Part shown: positions 16,678 to 25,173 of the stretch, in pieces | How the letters are laid out: every line of letters starts with the position of its first letter | How positions within the stretch are numbered: position 1 is the stretch's first letter | DNA from: Bacteroidetes bacterium UBA1935 | GTDB lineage: Bacteria; Bacteroidota; Bacteroidia; Chitinophagales; Chitinophagaceae | NCBI GenBank assembly: GCA_002337045.1 | Contig: DDFF01000006.1 | Location: 310,001-374,000, forward strand | DNA: 64,000 nt | Direction: 5' to 3' | Notes under the pieces: model-generated | Seen by the model: only the letters and a program-made list of their open reading frames with translations | Databases searched by the model: none | What the model was told of the DNA's origin: nothing | Made by a program: the position numbers and the translations under genes

Positions 16678-17268
16678 ATGTTGAAGACAGGAAATACAAT
16701 CGTGAGCATCTATACGGAAATGACACCGAACCCGGAAACAATGAAGTTTGTGGCTAACAAACTGCTGTACCCGGGCAAAAGCATAGACTTCCCTGAAGAA
16801 GCCTCTGCAACGCCATCTCCGTTGGCGAAAGAATTGTTTGCGTTTCCTTTTATACGCAGTGTGTTTATTGCCAGCAACTTTGTAACGCTTACAAAGACAC
16901 CTGATACACTGTGGGAAGATGTAATACCTACAGTACGCGAGTTTCTGAAACAATATCTGGAAGAAGGTAAAGTAGTAATAAACGAAGACCTGATAGTAAA
17001 GAAAGCAGATGCCAATACAGTAAGTGCTGACGATAGCGATGTGGTAAAACGCATCAAAGAACTGCTCGAAAACTATGTGAAGCCGGCTGTGGAAATGGAC
17101 GGTGGTGCCATCAGCTACAAAGGCTATGAAGATGGCGTGGTAAAACTGATGATGCAAGGTTCTTGTTCAGGTTGCCCTTCTTCAATGATTACGCTGAAAG
17201 CAGGTATTGAAGGTATGATGAAGCGCATGATACCGGAAGTGAAGGAAGTAGTTGCAGAAGCAGAATAA
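16678..17268 (+). CDS. Nfu/NifU-like Fe-S cluster carrier
   Basis: A 196-residue protein with an Nfu N-terminal domain (IYTEMTPNPETMKFVANK, about 9-26) and a C-terminal NifU-like domain with the cluster-binding CxxC in QGSCSGCPSSMITLK (about 160-175). The preceding VKPAVEMDGG is a hallmark of the domain. It carries or delivers Fe-S clusters to target enzymes in the cytoplasm. The ATG at 16678 is used instead of a TTG at 16654 because the latter lies inside a promoter-like box. Alone in its transcription unit, closed by the terminator at 17288. Confidence 0.92.
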   Translation: MLKTGNTIVSIYTEMTPNPETMKFVANKLLYPGKSIDFPEEASATPSPLAKELFAFPFIRSVFIASNFVTLTKTPDTLWEDVIPTVREFLKQYLEEGKVVINEDLIVKKADANTVSADDSDVVKRIKELLENYVKPAVEMDGGAISYKGYEDGVVKLMMQGSCSGCPSSMITLKAGIEGMMKRMIPEVKEVVAEAE

Positions 17269-17287
17269 TACTAAGTTAATTTATATG

Positions 17288-17312
17288 AAAAGCCCCTGTA
17301 TAAGGGGCTTTT
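17288..17312 (+). terminator. Rho-independent terminator after nfu
   Basis: AAAAGCCCCT / AGGGGCTTTT stem with 5-nt loop followed by a run of T. Confidence 0.9.
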
Positions 17313-17369
17313 TTATTTACGATATACGGCTAAATATGCTATTTTTAATGCTGTTAGAGATTTTTTGAA

Positions 17370-18455
17370 ATGAGCATTCAGAACAATTATGTGGCCATCA
17401 TGGCAGGTGGTATAGGCAGCCGTTTCTGGCCCGAAAGCCGTACGAGCTATCCTAAGCAATTCATTGATATTTTAGGCACCGGCCGTTCGCTGATACAGTG
17501 GACGTACCAACGCTTTAAGCATATTTGTCCGCAGGAAAATATCTACTTCATTACCAATCAGCAATACATCAATACGCTGAAGGAGCAGATACCTGAACTG
17601 AGAGACGAAAACATCATCAGTGAACCATCGCGCAAAAACACGGCACCATGTGCTGCATACTTTGCGCACAAAATGATGGCGCTGAATCCGAATGCAAACA
17701 TCATTATGTCGCCGGCAGATCACCTGATAATGGATGAACGTTCTTTTGAACGTACTGCACAGGAGGCACTTGATTTTGTAGCGCATCACGATGCGCTGCT
17801 GACGCTGGGCATCAAACCAACACGCCCCGACACAGGCTATGGTTATATACAGTACGATGTGGAAGAAGAGCTGGATAAAGTATATCGTGTAAAAACATTT
17901 ACAGAAAAGCCTTCGCTGGAACTGGCGCGCACCTTCCTGAAGAGCGGTGATTTCCTGTGGAATTCGGGCATCTTTGTATGGAATGTAAAGACCATCACAG
18001 AAGCATTGGAGAAATATCTACCTGAAATGCACGAAGTATTTATGCAGGCAAAAGATGTATACAACACACCGAAAGAGTTTGATGTAATCAACAATCTCTA
18101 TTCGCAGTGTACAAACATATCTATCGATTACGGCATCATGGAGAAGGCAAAGAATGTGTATGTAATACCTTCTTACTTTGGCTGGTGCGATCTTGGTACA
18201 TGGGAAAGTGCTTACGAAAATTCTGATAAAGACTATCTGGGTAATGCAGTTTTTGGAGAGAATGTGATGGTGATAGATGCCAGCGAGTGTATGATAAAAG
18301 TGCCGAACGAAAAACTGCTGGTGGTGCAGGGTTTGGAGCGATTTATAGTGATAGATACGCCCGATGTGTTGCTGATATGTGAGCGCAACCGTGAGCAGCA
18401 GATTAAAGAGTATGTGGCAGAAGTAAAACGCAACAAAGGGGAAAAATACCTGTAA
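17370..18455 (+). CDS. Mannose-1-phosphate guanylyltransferase
   Basis: A 361-residue nucleotidyltransferase. The N-terminal signature IMAGGIGSRFWPESRTSYPKQ (pyrophosphorylase motif G-G-x-G-S-R-x-W-P plus PKQF) is that of GDP-mannose pyrophosphorylases, as are SPADHLI, TGYGYIQ, FTEKP and NSGIFVW. It lacks the phosphomannose isomerase extension of long ManC/AlgA proteins. It makes GDP-mannose from GTP and mannose-1-phosphate for surface glycans. The stop codon overlaps the start of the aminotransferase gene (TAATG at 18453-18457), suggesting translational coupling, although the two functions are unrelated. Confidence 0.93.
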   Translation: MSIQNNYVAIMAGGIGSRFWPESRTSYPKQFIDILGTGRSLIQWTYQRFKHICPQENIYFITNQQYINTLKEQIPELRDENIISEPSRKNTAPCAAYFAHKMMALNPNANIIMSPADHLIMDERSFERTAQEALDFVAHHDALLTLGIKPTRPDTGYGYIQYDVEEELDKVYRVKTFTEKPSLELARTFLKSGDFLWNSGIFVWNVKTITEALEKYLPEMHEVFMQAKDVYNTPKEFDVINNLYSQCTNISIDYGIMEKAKNVYVIPSYFGWCDLGTWESAYENSDKDYLGNAVFGENVMVIDASECMIKVPNEKLLVVQGLERFIVIDTPDVLLICERNREQQIKEYVAEVKRNKGEKYL

Positions 18456-19600
18456 TGATGATACTTCCGCAAAAACATTCTGCAACGGGCACAACCATCT
18501 TTACCGTTATGAGTGCGCTTGCACAGCAGTGCAATGCTATTAATCTGTCGCAGGGTTTCCCCGATTATCCGATAGATGAAAGGCTGGGTGAATACTTGTA
18601 TGAAGCTACCAGAGAGGGGTTCAACCAGTATGCGCCAATGGTAGGGTTGCCGCAACTGAGGCAAGCCATCAGCAATGATTTTGCGAAACGTTACGGATTA
18701 GAAATTAATCCTGATACAGAAATAACCGTTACCCCGGGTGCTACGTATGCTATTTACACGGCATTTACAGCCATACTGCAAGCGGGCGATGAAGCCATTA
18801 TTTTAGAACCTGCATACGATAGCTATATACCTAACATAGAAACAAATGGAGCTAAAGCCGTACCCGTGCCGCTGATGGCGCCGGGCTTTGGTGTAGATTG
18901 GGATAGATTAAAAGCTGCGGTTACGCCAAAGACAAAAGCTATCATCGTCAACACGCCGCACAATCCTACAGGTGCAATATGGAGCAAAGAGGATTGGGAT
19001 AAACTGGCAGAGCTTGTACGCGATACCAACATTATCATACTATCAGACGAAGTGTACGAACAACTGGTGTTTGATGGGAAGAAACACTATAGCGTACTGG
19101 AACATGAAGAGCTGAGGAAGCGCAGCTTTGTGCTGTATTCTTTCGGCAAAGTGTTTCATAACACAGGCTGGAAGATGGGCTACTGTATTGCACCGCCCGA
19201 ATTCACAACAGCATTCAGGCGTATACATCAGTTTTTGTGCTTTACTGTAAATACACCTGCACAGTATGCATTAGCCAAATACCTGTCATTGCCACAACTG
19301 CCTAATGTAGGTGCGATGATGCAGGAGAAACGTGATTATTTTTTATCGCTACTGAAGGACACACCATTTACAATACACGAGCCTGCAGCAGGTAGCTATT
19401 TCCAAACGGCAAGTTACAGCGCCATCAACGATATGCCCGATATGGAATTTGCACAATGGCTCACCAAAGAGCATGGTGTTGCAACAATACCCATCAGTGC
19501 ATTTTACAGCAATAAAAAAGACGACAAGCTGATACGCTTTTGTTTTGCCAAAAAAGAAGAAACACTTTTGCAGGCAATAGAAAGGCTCAGAAAACTATAG
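18455..19600 (+). CDS. PLP-dependent methionine/kynurenine-type aminotransferase
   Basis: A 381-residue class I/II aminotransferase. Motifs: INLSQGFPDYP near the N-terminus, PGATYAIYTAF, EPAYDSYIP, NTPHNPTGAIW, LSDEVYEQLVFDG, and SFGKVFHNTGWKMGY with the PLP-binding Lys, then RFCFAKKEETL with the substrate Arg. Sequence is of the YbdL/kynurenine-oxoglutarate/methionine aminotransferase group; methionine salvage or aromatic amino-acid transamination is likely. Starts within the stop codon of the guanylyltransferase gene and overlaps the convergent transporter gene by 6 bp at its 3' end. Confidence 0.9.
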   Translation: MMILPQKHSATGTTIFTVMSALAQQCNAINLSQGFPDYPIDERLGEYLYEATREGFNQYAPMVGLPQLRQAISNDFAKRYGLEINPDTEITVTPGATYAIYTAFTAILQAGDEAIILEPAYDSYIPNIETNGAKAVPVPLMAPGFGVDWDRLKAAVTPKTKAIIVNTPHNPTGAIWSKEDWDKLAELVRDTNIIILSDEVYEQLVFDGKKHYSVLEHEELRKRSFVLYSFGKVFHNTGWKMGYCIAPPEFTTAFRRIHQFLCFTVNTPAQYALAKYLSLPQLPNVGAMMQEKRDYFLSLLKDTPFTIHEPAAGSYFQTASYSAINDMPDMEFAQWLTKEHGVATIPISAFYSNKKDDKLIRFCFAKKEETLLQAIERLRKL

Positions 19601-20356
19601 CATATAATCGTAGCCCAGCTTGGCTATCAGTGCAAGTACTACAAGTATAAAGAACAAGCGGATGAACGAACTGCCTTTCTTCAGCGCTAAGTGCGAACCT
19701 GCATAACTGCCCAGCATATTGGCAGCACCTACCGGGAGGGCAATGCTCCAGATGATATTTCCTTTTATAAAGAAGAATACCAATGCAGCAATATTGGTAA
19801 CCACATTAATGACTTTTGCATTAGCAGATGCATGCAGGAAGTTGTAGCCGAACAATACTACAAACGCGAAGATGAGGAAGCTGCCCGTGCCAGGGCCAAT
19901 CAAGCCATCGTACAGGCCAATGATGCCACCAATGCATATTGAATAGAACATGTGGCGACTGTGAGATAGTGATTTATCTACATGATGCAGCCCAAGTTCT
20001 TTTTTCAGCACAGTATATACCAGTACAAGTATCAACACACAAATGATGAATGGCATAAACTGCTCTTTGTGTATGAATGATACCAGCAGTGCGCCAAAGA
20101 AAGAACCAATCAATGCTGCAACGATGGCAGGTGTAAGATGCCGCCAGTCAATATCTACACGTTTGATGTAGCGGTATGCAGAAACAGAGGTACCGAAGAA
20201 AGAAGCTGTTTTGTTGGTGGCCAGTGTTTGCACAAGGCTGAGGTGTGGTTGCAATATGAAGAATGCCGGCAGTTGTATTAAACCACCACCACCTACCATG
20301 GCATCTATAAAACCTGCCAGAAAAGCGAAACAACATAATGCAAGCAGCGTGAGCAT
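19595..20356 (-). CDS. TSUP (TauE/SafE)-family membrane transporter
   Basis: A 253-residue polytopic protein with about eight hydrophobic segments. The opening ALCCFAFLAGFIDAMVGGGG followed by IQLPAF, and the second half IGLYDGLIGPGTGSFLIFAF, are the duplicated hallmark of TSUP anion exporters (sulfite, sulfonate or similar). The ATG at 20356 is chosen over a GTG two codons upstream. The substrate cannot be told from sequence. The gene is in the same direction as mqnC but separated from it by a terminator. Confidence 0.9.
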   Translation of the reverse strand: MLTLLALCCFAFLAGFIDAMVGGGGLIQLPAFFILQPHLSLVQTLATNKTASFFGTSVSAYRYIKRVDIDWRHLTPAIVAALIGSFFGALLVSFIHKEQFMPFIICVLILVLVYTVLKKELGLHHVDKSLSHSRHMFYSICIGGIIGLYDGLIGPGTGSFLIFAFVVLFGYNFLHASANAKVINVVTNIAALVFFFIKGNIIWSIALPVGAANMLGSYAGSHLALKKGSSFIRLFFILVVLALIAKLGYDYML

Positions 20357-20374
20357 TGGCACAAAATAATAAAA

Positions 20375-20399
20375 CAGCCCGATTGTGTTAATCGGGCTG
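20375..20399 (-). terminator. Rho-independent terminator after mqnC
   Basis: CAGCCCGATT / AATCGGGCTG stem with a 5-nt loop; on the minus strand it is followed by a T tract (AAAA at 20371-20374 on the plus strand). Confidence 0.85.
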
Positions 20400-20422
20400 C
20401 AACAAAATATCAGTTGATTGTA

Positions 20423-21547
20423 TTAATAAGCTATTACCTGTTCTTCAATATTTTCAGGCAGCTTGCGGAATTCGTATTGCTGATTGCGCAGCTGTGCAGG
20501 GAAGCCTGCTTCGTTGATAGCCTGCTGTATGCCTTTGTAGGTGAAGCGATGCGGCGCACCTGCTGCACTTACTACGTTTTCTTCTATCATAATAGAACCA
20601 AAGTCGTTTGCACCTGCATGCAGACATATCTGCGCTACCTGTTTACCAACCGTAAGCCATGATGCCTGTATGTTTTTCACGTTCGGCAACATGATGCGGC
20701 TCATAGCTATCATACGGATATACTCTTCGGCAGTAGTGTGGTTTTTAGTACCGCGTATCCTGTTCAGTAGAGTATCAACATCCTGGAATGTCCACGGGAT
20801 AAATGCGATAAAGCCTTTTGCACCTTCCGGTTTTTTAGCTTGCACCTCGCGGATTTTCACTAAGTGTTCGAAACGCTCATAGATAGTTTCTACGTGTCCG
20901 AACATCATGGTAGCACTGGTTGTAAGACCTACTTTATGTGCTTCGTGCATAATATCCAGCCATTCCTGTGCACCGCATTTACCCTTAGATATGAGGCGGC
21001 GTACACGGTCGTTCAGTATTTCTGCACCTGGTCCCGGCATACTATCCATGCCTGCTTCTTTCAATGCCAGCAAAGCCTCGCGATGAGAAACACCCGAAAC
21101 TTTGCAGATGTGCGCTACTTCGGGCGGGCCTAAAGCATGCAGCTTGAGGTTCGGGTACATATCCTTCAGCTGACGGAAGAGTGCTGTATAGTAGTCAAGC
21201 CCCAGTTCAGGGTGGTGGCCACCTTGCAGCAACAATTGCTCACCGCCATAGCGGAAAGTTTCTTCAATCTTTTGCTTGTAGGTTTCTATATTAGTGATAT
21301 AAGATTCCTCGTGGCCCGGTATGCGGTAGAAGTTGCAGAATTTGCAGTTTGCAATACACACATTAGTAGTGTTCATATTGCGGTCTATAATCCATGTCAC
21401 CTTGCCGTGCGACACCTGTATCTTTCGCAGCTCGTTGGCTACAAACATCAGTTCGGCGAGCTGGGCATTTTCAAACAGAAACATACCCTCTTCCGCACTC
21501 AAAAACTCAAAACGCAGGGCACGTTCGTATAACGCTGATAATTGCAT
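20423..21547 (-). CDS. mqnC: Cyclic dehypoxanthinyl futalosine synthase
   Basis: A 374-residue radical SAM enzyme. The cluster motif is CIANCKFCNFYR (Cx3Cx2C). Downstream features match MqnC: LLQGGHHPELGLDYY, LHALGPPEV, GPGAEILNDRVRRLIS, SATMMFGHVET and FIPWTFQ. MqnC closes the ring of dehypoxanthine futalosine in the futalosine route to menaquinone, the usual route in this group. The ATG at 21547 is preferred over a TTG at 21571, which lies inside the TAATTTTG promoter box. The sister radical SAM enzyme MqnE is the main alternative but fits these motifs less well. Confidence 0.92.
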   Translation of the reverse strand: MQLSALYERALRFEFLSAEEGMFLFENAQLAELMFVANELRKIQVSHGKVTWIIDRNMNTTNVCIANCKFCNFYRIPGHEESYITNIETYKQKIEETFRYGGEQLLLQGGHHPELGLDYYTALFRQLKDMYPNLKLHALGPPEVAHICKVSGVSHREALLALKEAGMDSMPGPGAEILNDRVRRLISKGKCGAQEWLDIMHEAHKVGLTTSATMMFGHVETIYERFEHLVKIREVQAKKPEGAKGFIAFIPWTFQDVDTLLNRIRGTKNHTTAEEYIRMIAMSRIMLPNVKNIQASWLTVGKQVAQICLHAGANDFGSIMIEENVVSAAGAPHRFTYKGIQQAINEAGFPAQLRNQQYEFRKLPENIEEQVIAY

Positions 21548-21568
21548 GAAATCCTTTAATAATGCTAA

Positions 21569-21576
21569 CAAAATTA
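21569..21576 (-). promoter_or_regulatory. -7 promoter element TAATTTTG for mqnC
   Basis: Exact TAnnTTTG match on the minus strand, 21 nt upstream of the ATG at 21547. Confidence 0.5.
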
Positions 21577-21680
21577 AGATAAAAAGGGTTGCCTGTCATA
21601 CAGTTTATTGATACAGGTATATACATGCGCCTTAATAATATATTTCAATGCCAACCTGATTTTTTTGTTATTTTGTAGTA

Positions 21681-22220
21681 ATGGTAACAAAAGTCCTCAC
21701 ACTCTTTGGCGAAGAACTGGTAACAGAGCCTGTAAAGCCTGCACGCAAACCACGTGCTGCCAAAAAGGATGCGGAATCTAAAGAAGAGGCTGAAAATACC
21801 GAAACAGAAGAACCTGCTACCGAGGCTGCAACTGAGGAAAAACCAAAGAAGCAACGCAAGGTAAAAGAGCTGCAACACAAATCTGAAGCGCTGAGCCAGT
21901 GGCAGGGAGATAAGCAGTATTATACGATTGGCGAGGTGGCAGGTATCTTCAAAGTAGCCACATCCAATATCCGTTTCTGGACCAAGGAATTTGAAATGAA
22001 AGTACGTACCACCCGCAAGGGCGACAGGCTGTACACGCCTGAACAGGTACGCGAAATCAATACCATCTACCATCTTGTGAAAGAGCGTGGGTTTACCATC
22101 AGTGGTGCAAAAGCCAAGCTGAAAGAGAACCGCAAAATATCCGTGCAGCAGGTAGACCTGAAAAAGTCTTTGTTGGTGCTGCGCAGCAAATTATTACAGA
22201 TAAGAAAACAGCTTTCATGA
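21681..22220 (+). CDS. MerR-family transcriptional regulator with charged N-terminal extension
   Basis: A 179-residue protein. Residues about 20-75 are a low-complexity Lys/Glu/Ala/Thr segment; the DNA-binding MerR winged helix follows at about 79-145 (YYTIGEVAGIFKVATSNIRFW, where only the helix-turn-helix core IGEVAGIF..NIRFW matters, then RLYTPEQVREINTIYHLV). The C-terminus is a short coiled-coil helix (LLVLRSKLLQIRKQLS) without an effector domain or metal-binding cysteines, so it is of the short Bacteroidota type. The stop codon overlaps the ATG of the thioredoxin-like gene by 4 bp (ATGA), so the two are cotranslated. Confidence 0.88.
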   Translation: MVTKVLTLFGEELVTEPVKPARKPRAAKKDAESKEEAENTETEEPATEAATEEKPKKQRKVKELQHKSEALSQWQGDKQYYTIGEVAGIFKVATSNIRFWTKEFEMKVRTTRKGDRLYTPEQVREINTIYHLVKERGFTISGAKAKLKENRKISVQQVDLKKSLLVLRSKLLQIRKQLS

Positions 22221-22738
22221 GGGGCGTAATATTGATAGCATTATTGCTGATGAGTATGGTGGTAAAAGCACAGACAGACTTTAATACATCTACAGACAAG
22301 GAAAACGGAAGTGTTGTTTTCAAAGGACAAATAACATACAATGATCTGCGCAAAGAGCCAAGCTTCAAATGGCTGGACAAAGGCATTATTGATTATAAGC
22401 CTGATGGGGTGGATCTCGCTTTTCTGGGAAAACATCTGAAAGAATACGAGGTTGTAACTTTTATGGGTACATGGTGCGAGGATTCTCAAAACCTTATACC
22501 AAAACTGCTGAAAGTATTAGCTGCAGTAGATTATCCCATGCATCAGCATACCATGTATGGTGTAGACAGGACAAAGATGGCGAAGTATACCGAGGCTAAG
22601 TTTTATGAAATAAGCCGTGTGCCAACCTTCATACTGATAAAGGATAATCAGGAAGTAGGCAGAATAACAGAGTCTGTAAATAAAAGCATAGAGGCCGACC
22701 TGAAAGCCATTATAGAAAAAGACCTTGCCAAAAAATAG
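22217..22738 (+). CDS. Exported thioredoxin-like protein with CxxS active site
   Basis: A 173-residue protein with a Sec signal (MRGVILIALLLMSMVVKAQ). The thioredoxin-like strand-helix is VVTFMGTWCEDSQNLIPKLL: the usual CxxC is C-E-D-S, keeping only the first cysteine, followed by the cis-Pro region SRVPTFILI. With one cysteine it could trap mixed disulfides or act as a reductase using an external thiol, but not as a classical two-cysteine oxidoreductase. It overlaps the MerR gene by 4 bp. The variant is seen in other Bacteroidota thioredoxin-like proteins. Confidence 0.85.
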   Translation: MRGVILIALLLMSMVVKAQTDFNTSTDKENGSVVFKGQITYNDLRKEPSFKWLDKGIIDYKPDGVDLAFLGKHLKEYEVVTFMGTWCEDSQNLIPKLLKVLAAVDYPMHQHTMYGVDRTKMAKYTEAKFYEISRVPTFILIKDNQEVGRITESVNKSIEADLKAIIEKDLAKK

Positions 22739-22765
22739 GGGTTTCAGCCTTTCCCGCCGAATAGT

Positions 22766-22773
22766 TACTTTTG
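22766..22773 (+). promoter_or_regulatory. -7 promoter element TACTTTTG for hutH
   Basis: Exact TAnnTTTG match ending 18 nt before the ATG at 22792. Confidence 0.55.
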
Positions 22774-22791
22774 CTGCCACAATACAGCATA

Positions 22792-24270
22792 ATGGAACTA
22801 CCTGAACATATTTCAATAGATTTTCTCAGCAACTGGAACGCTTCATCTTTTGCGCTGCCTGCAGATGCTTTTGCACGCATTACTACCAACAGAAATTATC
22901 TGGACGATATACTGAAACAAGGCAATACCTACTATGGTATCAATACCGGTTTCGGGTCGTTGTGCAATGTGCGTATAGCAGATGATGAATTGTCTCAATT
23001 GCAGGAAAACCTTGTTTGCTCTCACGCATGTGGTATGGGCGATGAGGTGCCCGAAGATATAGTAAGGTGGATGCTGCTGCTGAAAGCGCATGGACTGGGT
23101 CGTGGCTACAGCGGTGTGCGCAAAGAAATAGTACAGCGACTCGTAGATTTCTACAACCTTGGCATAAGCCCTGTTGTGTATGAGTTGGGTTCGCTGGGTG
23201 CTTCGGGCGACCTTGCGCCGCTTGCACACCTGAGCCTGCCAATATTCGGTAAAGGTAAAGTGCGTTATAAAGGTGTAGTAAGAGAAGCTGCTGAAGTGTT
23301 GAAAGAAACAGGTCTGGAGCCTATACCATTGGCTGCAAAAGAAGGGCTTGCATTGCTGAACGGTACGCAGTTTATGAGCAGCCACGCCGTATGGTGCCTG
23401 ATAAAATCAAGACAACTATCTGCATGGGCAGATGTGATAGGTGCTTTGTCTGCAGAGGGTTTCATGGCTAAGGATGAACCGTTCAAACATCCTATACACC
23501 GTGTACGTCCGCACAAAGGACAGATAGCTACGGCACAACGCATACTGAGTCTGCTACAAGGCAGCGCTATACAGGCAATGCCTAAGCAACAAGTACAAGA
23601 TCCTTATTCTTTCCGTTGTATGCCGCAGGTACATGGTGCCAGCAAAGACGTGATAGATATGGTGAGCGGTATTGTAGAAACGGAGATTAACTCTGTAACA
23701 GATAACCCGATTGTATTCCACGACGAAGATGCCATCATGAGTGGTGGTAACTTCCACGGACAGCCATTGGCATTGAATCTTGACTTTCTTGCCATTGCCG
23801 TTGCAGAACTTGCCAATATATCTGAACGCAGAACTTATCTGTTAATAAGCGGACAGCGCAACCTGCCGCCATTCCTGGCACCTGAGGCAGGTGTTAATAG
23901 TGGCTTCATGATTGCACAATACACAGCTGCTGCTATCGTAAGCCAGAGCAAACAATTGTGTACCCCTGCATCTGTAGATAGCATTGTGAGCAGCAACGGA
24001 CAGGAAGACCATGTAAGTATGGGCGCAAACGCTGCAACCAAACTGCGCCGTGTAGTGTTGAACGTGCAACGTGTGCTGGCAATAGAATTGCTGACTGCTG
24101 TACAGGCTTTGGATTTCAGAAGGCCTGCAACATCATCGCCTGCATTGGAAAAACTGTATGCGGCCTTCCGTAAAGAAATATCTTTTATGGCTGCGGACAG
24201 ACTGCTGCACGATGATTTGATAAAAGCAGAACAATTCCTTAATCAGGATGTAGAGTCGATAATAGGCTAA
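22792..24270 (+). CDS. hutH: Histidine ammonia-lyase
   Basis: A 492-residue member of the aromatic amino-acid lyase family. The self-forming MIO cofactor motif is ASGDLAPLAH (about residue 141); GINTGFGSL, SHACGMGD with the His that marks histidine-specific enzymes, NGTQFMSSHA, and QEDHVSMGANAATK with the active-site Glu are all present. It deaminates histidine to urocanate. The ATG at 22792 is used instead of a TTG at 22771 that lies inside the promoter box. No hutU, hutI or hutG genes lie beside it. A tyrosine lyase role is less likely given the His and Glu. Overlaps the convergent GT2 gene by 4 bp. Confidence 0.93.
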   Translation: MELPEHISIDFLSNWNASSFALPADAFARITTNRNYLDDILKQGNTYYGINTGFGSLCNVRIADDELSQLQENLVCSHACGMGDEVPEDIVRWMLLLKAHGLGRGYSGVRKEIVQRLVDFYNLGISPVVYELGSLGASGDLAPLAHLSLPIFGKGKVRYKGVVREAAEVLKETGLEPIPLAAKEGLALLNGTQFMSSHAVWCLIKSRQLSAWADVIGALSAEGFMAKDEPFKHPIHRVRPHKGQIATAQRILSLLQGSAIQAMPKQQVQDPYSFRCMPQVHGASKDVIDMVSGIVETEINSVTDNPIVFHDEDAIMSGGNFHGQPLALNLDFLAIAVAELANISERRTYLLISGQRNLPPFLAPEAGVNSGFMIAQYTAAAIVSQSKQLCTPASVDSIVSSNGQEDHVSMGANAATKLRRVVLNVQRVLAIELLTAVQALDFRRPATSSPALEKLYAAFRKEISFMAADRLLHDDLIKAEQFLNQDVESIIG

Positions 24271-25139
24271 ATAAGCTTGTAGTTTTTGTAGCTCATGCTA
24301 ATGCCTAAGACATCTTCTGCAAAGCGCTTGAACTTTGTTTTAAGGCTGCGTTTGTTGTAAGATATGTCGTAGTCGAACTGCCAATTGACGCGGTTAATGC
24401 GCGCTTGCATAACAGCAGGGTGTGTGCCTTTGAATTTTGCTAACTCATCAATATCGCCAACATAATCGAAGGCATCTGCTTTGATGACATTGCTTTCCAG
24501 CCATTCATCATCGTGCCACATTTTGTGAAAGTTTTCTTGCTTGCGTTGCATGGCACGCGGGTCCTTCACCCATCCGTAGTGATACACGTATGCATCCAGT
24601 AGTTTCACATTTAGCTTTTGGTCATCACCTTTGCGAAAGCCCTGTGCATCTTTGTAAGAGTAGATATTTTTATCGTTGCGGATTATGCGGATTTCGTGCG
24701 GATACCAGCGTGTAGAACTGCCAACATAATCGTAAGAACCGTAGAAGTGCAGGTATTTAAACAGCAAGCCATCTACACGTTTATCATCAAGATGTTGCTG
24801 CATGCCTGCGCGTATCACATCATGATACTGTTCGTGTATTACCTCATCGCCCTGTATATAAAAACACCAGTCGGTATCTGCTTCTATAGCTTTAAAAGCT
24901 TTGTTAGTTTCATCGCTAAGTACCAGCCCGCCGGTGCGCAGGTTATCATCCCAAACGGTATGTATGATTTTTATCTTGGGGCTATTGATGCTTTCTATCA
25001 AACCAATGGTGTCATCTTCAGACTGCCCGATGCCAATCACAAATTCGTCACACAATGGCAGTACAGACCTGATGGCCTCTACAATAGGATAATCATACTT
25101 TACGGCATTGCGGATGATGCTGAAACCCGTTACTTTCAT
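24267..25139 (-). CDS. Family 2-like glycosyltransferase
   Basis: A 290-residue protein opening MKVTGFSIIRNAVKYDYPIV, then LPLCDEFVIGIGQSEDDT and TDWCFYIQGDEVIHEQY, where the first Asp cluster and the DE after QG fit a GT-A nucleotide-sugar site of the GT2 type that has a D-x-D-like motif. The second half contains HFYGSYDYVGSS and YVYHYGWVKDP typical of a subgroup of Bacteroidota GT2 enzymes. No membrane segment, so a cytoplasmic enzyme acting on a lipid- or glycan acceptor. Acceptor and sugar unknown. It stands alone. Confidence 0.8.
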   Translation of the reverse strand: MKVTGFSIIRNAVKYDYPIVEAIRSVLPLCDEFVIGIGQSEDDTIGLIESINSPKIKIIHTVWDDNLRTGGLVLSDETNKAFKAIEADTDWCFYIQGDEVIHEQYHDVIRAGMQQHLDDKRVDGLLFKYLHFYGSYDYVGSSTRWYPHEIRIIRNDKNIYSYKDAQGFRKGDDQKLNVKLLDAYVYHYGWVKDPRAMQRKQENFHKMWHDDEWLESNVIKADAFDYVGDIDELAKFKGTHPAVMQARINRVNWQFDYDISYNKRSLKTKFKRFAEDVLGISMSYKNYKLI

Positions 25140-25173
25140 TGGTACTACAACTGTGGTGCGAAGGTAGCGCAGA

